Notes under the pieces: generated by a model
Told to the model about the DNA's origin: nothing
Database searches by the model: none
The model's input: the letters and a program-made list of their open reading frames with translations, nothing else
Shown here: piece after piece, positions 61,788 through 64,000 of the stretch
How positions within the stretch are numbered: the stretch's first letter is position 1
Layout: each line of letters opens with the position of its first letter
DNA from: Xenophilus sp. Marseille-Q4582
Lineage (GTDB): Bacteria > Pseudomonadota > Gammaproteobacteria > Burkholderiales > Burkholderiaceae_C
DNA: 64,000 nucleotides
NCBI RefSeq assembly: GCF_916700565.1
Contig: NZ_CAKAKO010000006.1
Location: 744,001 to 808,000, forward strand
Direction: 5' to 3'
Position numbers and translations under genes: made by a program

Positions 61788-62078
61788 CTATGACTGCGGT
61801 GGATCGGCCACCGCGGTACTGCTGCCGTGGACTTTCGCGAAGGTGAGGATCACTTCGCGGATCAGCTTGCGCTGCGGCGCAGGCAGTTGCAGGAAGGCGT
61901 CGAAGGTTTCGCGCTCCAGGTAGCCCGCACCCTCGTCCCAGCGTTTCTGCTCGGCACGCAGGTGGCGCAAGGTGCGGTCACCGAAACGAAGGAAGTGCGG
62001 CTCCACCTTGAGCCGACGGGCCAGCTCTTGCAGCTTGTCCTGGGTGGGAATCGCCTCGGCGTTCAACCACTTCCAGGC
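61788..62078 (-). pseudogene. XRE-family regulator, 5' end cut off by the IS3 element
   Basis: Remaining frame from the IS edge (62078) to the stop reads AWKWLNAEAIPTQDKLQELA and onward, matching the part of XRE repressor-like proteins just after the helix-turn-helix, through FLRFGDRTLRHLRAEQKR to the C-terminus. The N-terminal HTH helices are missing and were not found beyond the other IS end. A TTG at 62066 opens a frame of 92 codons, but that lacks the DNA-binding domain. It is probably a dead gene unless a hybrid protein forms. Confidence 0.8.
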
Positions 62079-62108
62079 TGACCTTGCCTCGTTTTCACGT
62101 ACATCAAG

Positions 62109-62972
62109 TCATGCAGCCAAGCTGGTGCTCTCCCAGATCACCGGGGGCAGGAAGCCGTTAGCCGAGTGCAAGCGCTGGCGGTTGTACCAGCCCTCGATCC
62201 AGTCGACGATGTCCAGCCTGGCCTGCGCCCGCGTGTCGTAGCGTACCTGGTAGATGCGCTCGACCTTCAGCGTCTTGAAGAAGCTTTCCATCGGCGCGTT
62301 GTCCCAAGCGTTGGCCTTCCTGCTCATGGACATCGTGATGCCCAACTCGGCGACCAGCGCCCGGTAGCGTCCGCTCGCATATTGCGCCCCACGGTCGCTA
62401 TGTACCAGCAGGCCCTTGGGCGGCTTGCGCTGCCACCAGGACGACTTCAAGGCAGTACACACCAGCGTGGCGTCGATGGTCTCGGACATCGACCAGCCCA
62501 CGATCCGCCGGCCAGCCAGGTCCATCACCGCCGCCAGATACAGCCAGCCCTCGCCGGTGGCCACATACGTTATGTCTGCCACCCACGCCTGATCAGACTG
62601 CCAGCCGTCGAAGCGCCGATCCAGCAGATTCGCCGCCACCGGCAGGCAATGTGCTGAGTCGGTGGTCACCACGAACGGCCTTCTGTACACCGGGCGCAGG
62701 CCCTGGCGCCGCAGGCTCTTGCGCACTCGCTCGGCGCTGACGACTTCGCCCTGCTGGCGCAGCTTGTGGACGATCCGAGGGCGGCCATAGCTTCGGCGGC
62801 TTGCATCGTGGATGGCCGCCACCTTTGCGTCCAAAGCTTGGTTCGCGAGTGTGCCGGCACTGGGCGGGCGCACGCGCCATTGGCAGTAGCCGCTGCGGGA
62901 CACCTGCAGCACGCGGCACAGCCGGCTGACGGTGTACTGGTCGCGATGCTCATCGATCCAGGCGTACTTCAT
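62109..62972 (-). CDS. IS3-family transposase OrfB (DDE integrase)
   Basis: A 287-aa integrase-fold transposase. The N-terminal DNA-binding region (RLCRVLQVSRSGYCQWR) precedes the DDE core: D in WVADITYVA, D in VHSDRGAQY and E in NAPMESFFKTLK. The ATG at 62972 overlaps the orfA stop; a frameshifted OrfAB may be the active form, as is usual for IS3. It ends 30 bp inside the left terminal repeat. Confidence 0.95.
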   Translation of the reverse strand: MKYAWIDEHRDQYTVSRLCRVLQVSRSGYCQWRVRPPSAGTLANQALDAKVAAIHDASRRSYGRPRIVHKLRQQGEVVSAERVRKSLRRQGLRPVYRRPFVVTTDSAHCLPVAANLLDRRFDGWQSDQAWVADITYVATGEGWLYLAAVMDLAGRRIVGWSMSETIDATLVCTALKSSWWQRKPPKGLLVHSDRGAQYASGRYRALVAELGITMSMSRKANAWDNAPMESFFKTLKVERIYQVRYDTRAQARLDIVDWIEGWYNRQRLHSANGFLPPVIWESTSLAA

Positions 62973-63292
62973 CGCGACCCCCTGGCGAAGTACGCCGTCG
63001 CTTTTCGAAGGACTTCCACGTCCAGCTTCGCGTCGGCCAACTCTCTGCGCAGGCGGCTGTTCTCTGCCTCCAGTTCGCTCACCGGGCGCCGAGTGGGCCC
63101 CTCACTGGGCGGCACAGCCGCGCCGCCAGAGCCGGCCGCTGCAATGCCCTTTCTGGACCAATTGCCCAACGTCGCCACCGGCACCCCAAGACGTCGCGCG
63201 GCCTCGTGCCCGCCGACCGACGCCGCAAGCCTGATAGCCTCGGCCTTGAATTCCTGTGTGTACTGCCTCTTGGGCAGCCTGCCTTCTTTCAT
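62969..63292 (-). CDS. IS3-family transposase OrfA
   Basis: A 107-aa protein with a helix-turn-helix (RLGVPVATLGNWSRKG) and a leucine zipper-like tail (LEAENSRLRRELADAKLDVEVL) for multimerisation. GGAG lies 9-12 bp before the ATG at 63292. It binds the terminal repeats and precedes orfB. Confidence 0.92.
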   Translation of the reverse strand: MKEGRLPKRQYTQEFKAEAIRLAASVGGHEAARRLGVPVATLGNWSRKGIAAAGSGGAAVPPSEGPTRRPVSELEAENSRLRRELADAKLDVEVLRKATAYFARGSR

Positions 63293-63514
63293 CTCGATTC
63301 TCCGTACCTTTGAAGTTTCCAACTTCTTGCTGTACGTGAAATCGAGGCAAGGTCATCGGCTCGGCCCGCACTTTCTGCACATACCTTGCTCCATCGCAAG
63401 GTGCGCCGCAAGAGCCCGCACCGCCGTGAGGCCTGCGCCTGAGACTGCCATCGGCCTGCGCTAGATTCGAACGCTTTTGTGCTGCAATGCAGCAGCAAAA
63501 GCCTACCCGAATCC

Positions 63515-64000
63515 ATGCTGGCGATCGTCGTTTCTCTCCTCGTGCTGATGCTGCTGGCCTATCGCGGCGTCACGGTGCTGCTGCTGGCCCCTCTCGCAGC
63601 CGCGCTGGCCGTGCTGCTGTCGGGCGATGCGGCGCTGCTGCTGCCGCTGTACACCAGTACCTTCATGGCCGCGCTCAGCGGCTACGTGCTGCAGTACCTG
63701 CCCATCTTCCTGCTGGGCGCGCTGTTCGGCCGGCTGATGGCCGACTCGGGAGCCGCACAGACGCTGGCGCTGTGGATCGTGCGCAACGTGGGCGAGCGCC
63801 ACGCCATCCTCACGGTGGTGCTGGCCTGCGCGCTGCTCACCTATGGCGGCGTGTCGCTGTTCGTCGTGGCCTTCGCCATCTACCCGATCGCTCGCAGCCT
63901 GTTCCAGACGGCCGACATCCCCAAGCGCCTGGTGCCGGCCACCATCGCGCTGGGCTCCTTCACCTTCACGATGACGGCGCTGCCGGGGTCGCCGGCGATC
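63515..64000 (+). CDS. GntP-family permease (partial)
   Basis: The first 162 codons of a membrane transporter of the gluconate:H+ symporter (GntP) type, with about four helices present and the family run PIFLLGALFGRLMADSGAAQ followed by YGGVSLFVVAFAIYPIA. It runs off the right edge. Substrate may be gluconate, another sugar acid or a dicarboxylate. The 159 bp between the IS and the ATG contain a TGCTGC-AAT-GCAGCA hairpin just upstream of the start. Confidence 0.9.
   Translation, partial: MLAIVVSLLVLMLLAYRGVTVLLLAPLAAALAVLLSGDAALLLPLYTSTFMAALSGYVLQYLPIFLLGALFGRLMADSGAAQTLALWIVRNVGERHAILTVVLACALLTYGGVSLFVVAFAIYPIARSLFQTADIPKRLVPATIALGSFTFTMTALPGSPAI

Larger units (their letters stand above)
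62079..63355 (-). mobile_element. IS3-family insertion sequence, 1277 bp
   Basis: Terminal inverted repeats begin TGACCTTGCCTCG and continue TTTCACGTACA at the left (62079) and match the complement of the right end (63355) with few mismatches. The element carries orfA and orfB with an ATGA overlap, the IS3 pattern. The bases outside the ends (AGGC on the left, TCGG on the right) do not match, so no target duplication is visible and one flank may have been rearranged or deleted. The element looks intact and possibly active. Confidence 0.92.

Noticed and set aside
62075-63359. Target-site duplication around the IS3 element
   Set aside because: AGGC on the left and TCGG on the right do not match at 3 or 4 bp.

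Overview
The window is very G+C-rich DNA (codon third positions are almost all G or C) carrying mostly chromosomal core genes in gene orders familiar from Betaproteobacteria: rpsP-rimM-trmD-rplS, xseB-ispA-dxs, orn / M48 peptidase / phhB / rsgA, DUF3579-argD-argF, and hda-pcnB-folK diverging from purM. Together with TRAP transporters of the FcbT/TakP type and a form II CoxL, this suggests Burkholderiales, probably Comamonadaceae (Acidovorax/Alicycliphilus-like). That placement is inference from gene content; no rRNA or tRNA gene was found.

1-7.4 kb is a molybdenum neighbourhood: a CoxLS-type molybdenum hydroxylase (coxL runs off the left edge), a divergent AcoR-like regulator that lacks its AAA+ domain, a small thioredoxin, and modE<>modA-modB-modC. 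Two nearly identical 167-bp repeats in opposite orientation bracket modE-modA, and one separates modA from modB. A perfect palindrome between modE and modA is the likely ModE operator. 7.5-11.3 kb has an orphan hybrid histidine kinase and an EgtB/SenA-like protein that has lost one predicted iron-ligand histidine.

11.4-18.5 kb has a TRAP transporter (dctQM facing dctP, terminators between) and the isoprenoid operon xseB-ispA-dxs. 18.8-22.1 kb has a Rieske oxygenase with a structured leader, a DMT permease preceded by a cloverleaf-like palindrome, and a sulfurtransferase. 22.1-27.1 kb is a probable zinc cluster: a ZrgA-like protein, an ABC ATPase and permease, a DUF3299 protein, tag, and a histidine-rich ZIP transporter. 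27.2-41.1 kb is mainly housekeeping: dienelactone hydrolase, rhlE, orn, M48 peptidase, phhB, rsgA, a CbiB-like protein, a Nudix hydrolase, the rpsP operon, GNAT and TM2 genes, and Pit phosphate transport with its DUF47 partner.

41.2-47.6 kb has small membrane proteins, folK, pcnB, hda, purM and an AI-2E-family permease. 47.6-49.8 kb holds the least explained unit in the window: a radical-SAM protein overlapping a fusion of a SAM-dependent N-methyltransferase with a polymerase-beta-type nucleotidyltransferase domain. Next come an isochorismatase-like hydrolase, a DJ-1/PfpI protein and a GlxA-type regulator, then FUSC, glyoxalase-like, SirB1, murJ, rpsT, DUF3579, argD, argF and two small genes. 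At 62.1-63.4 kb an IS3-family element has cut off the N-terminus of an XRE regulator. The window ends inside a GntP-family permease.
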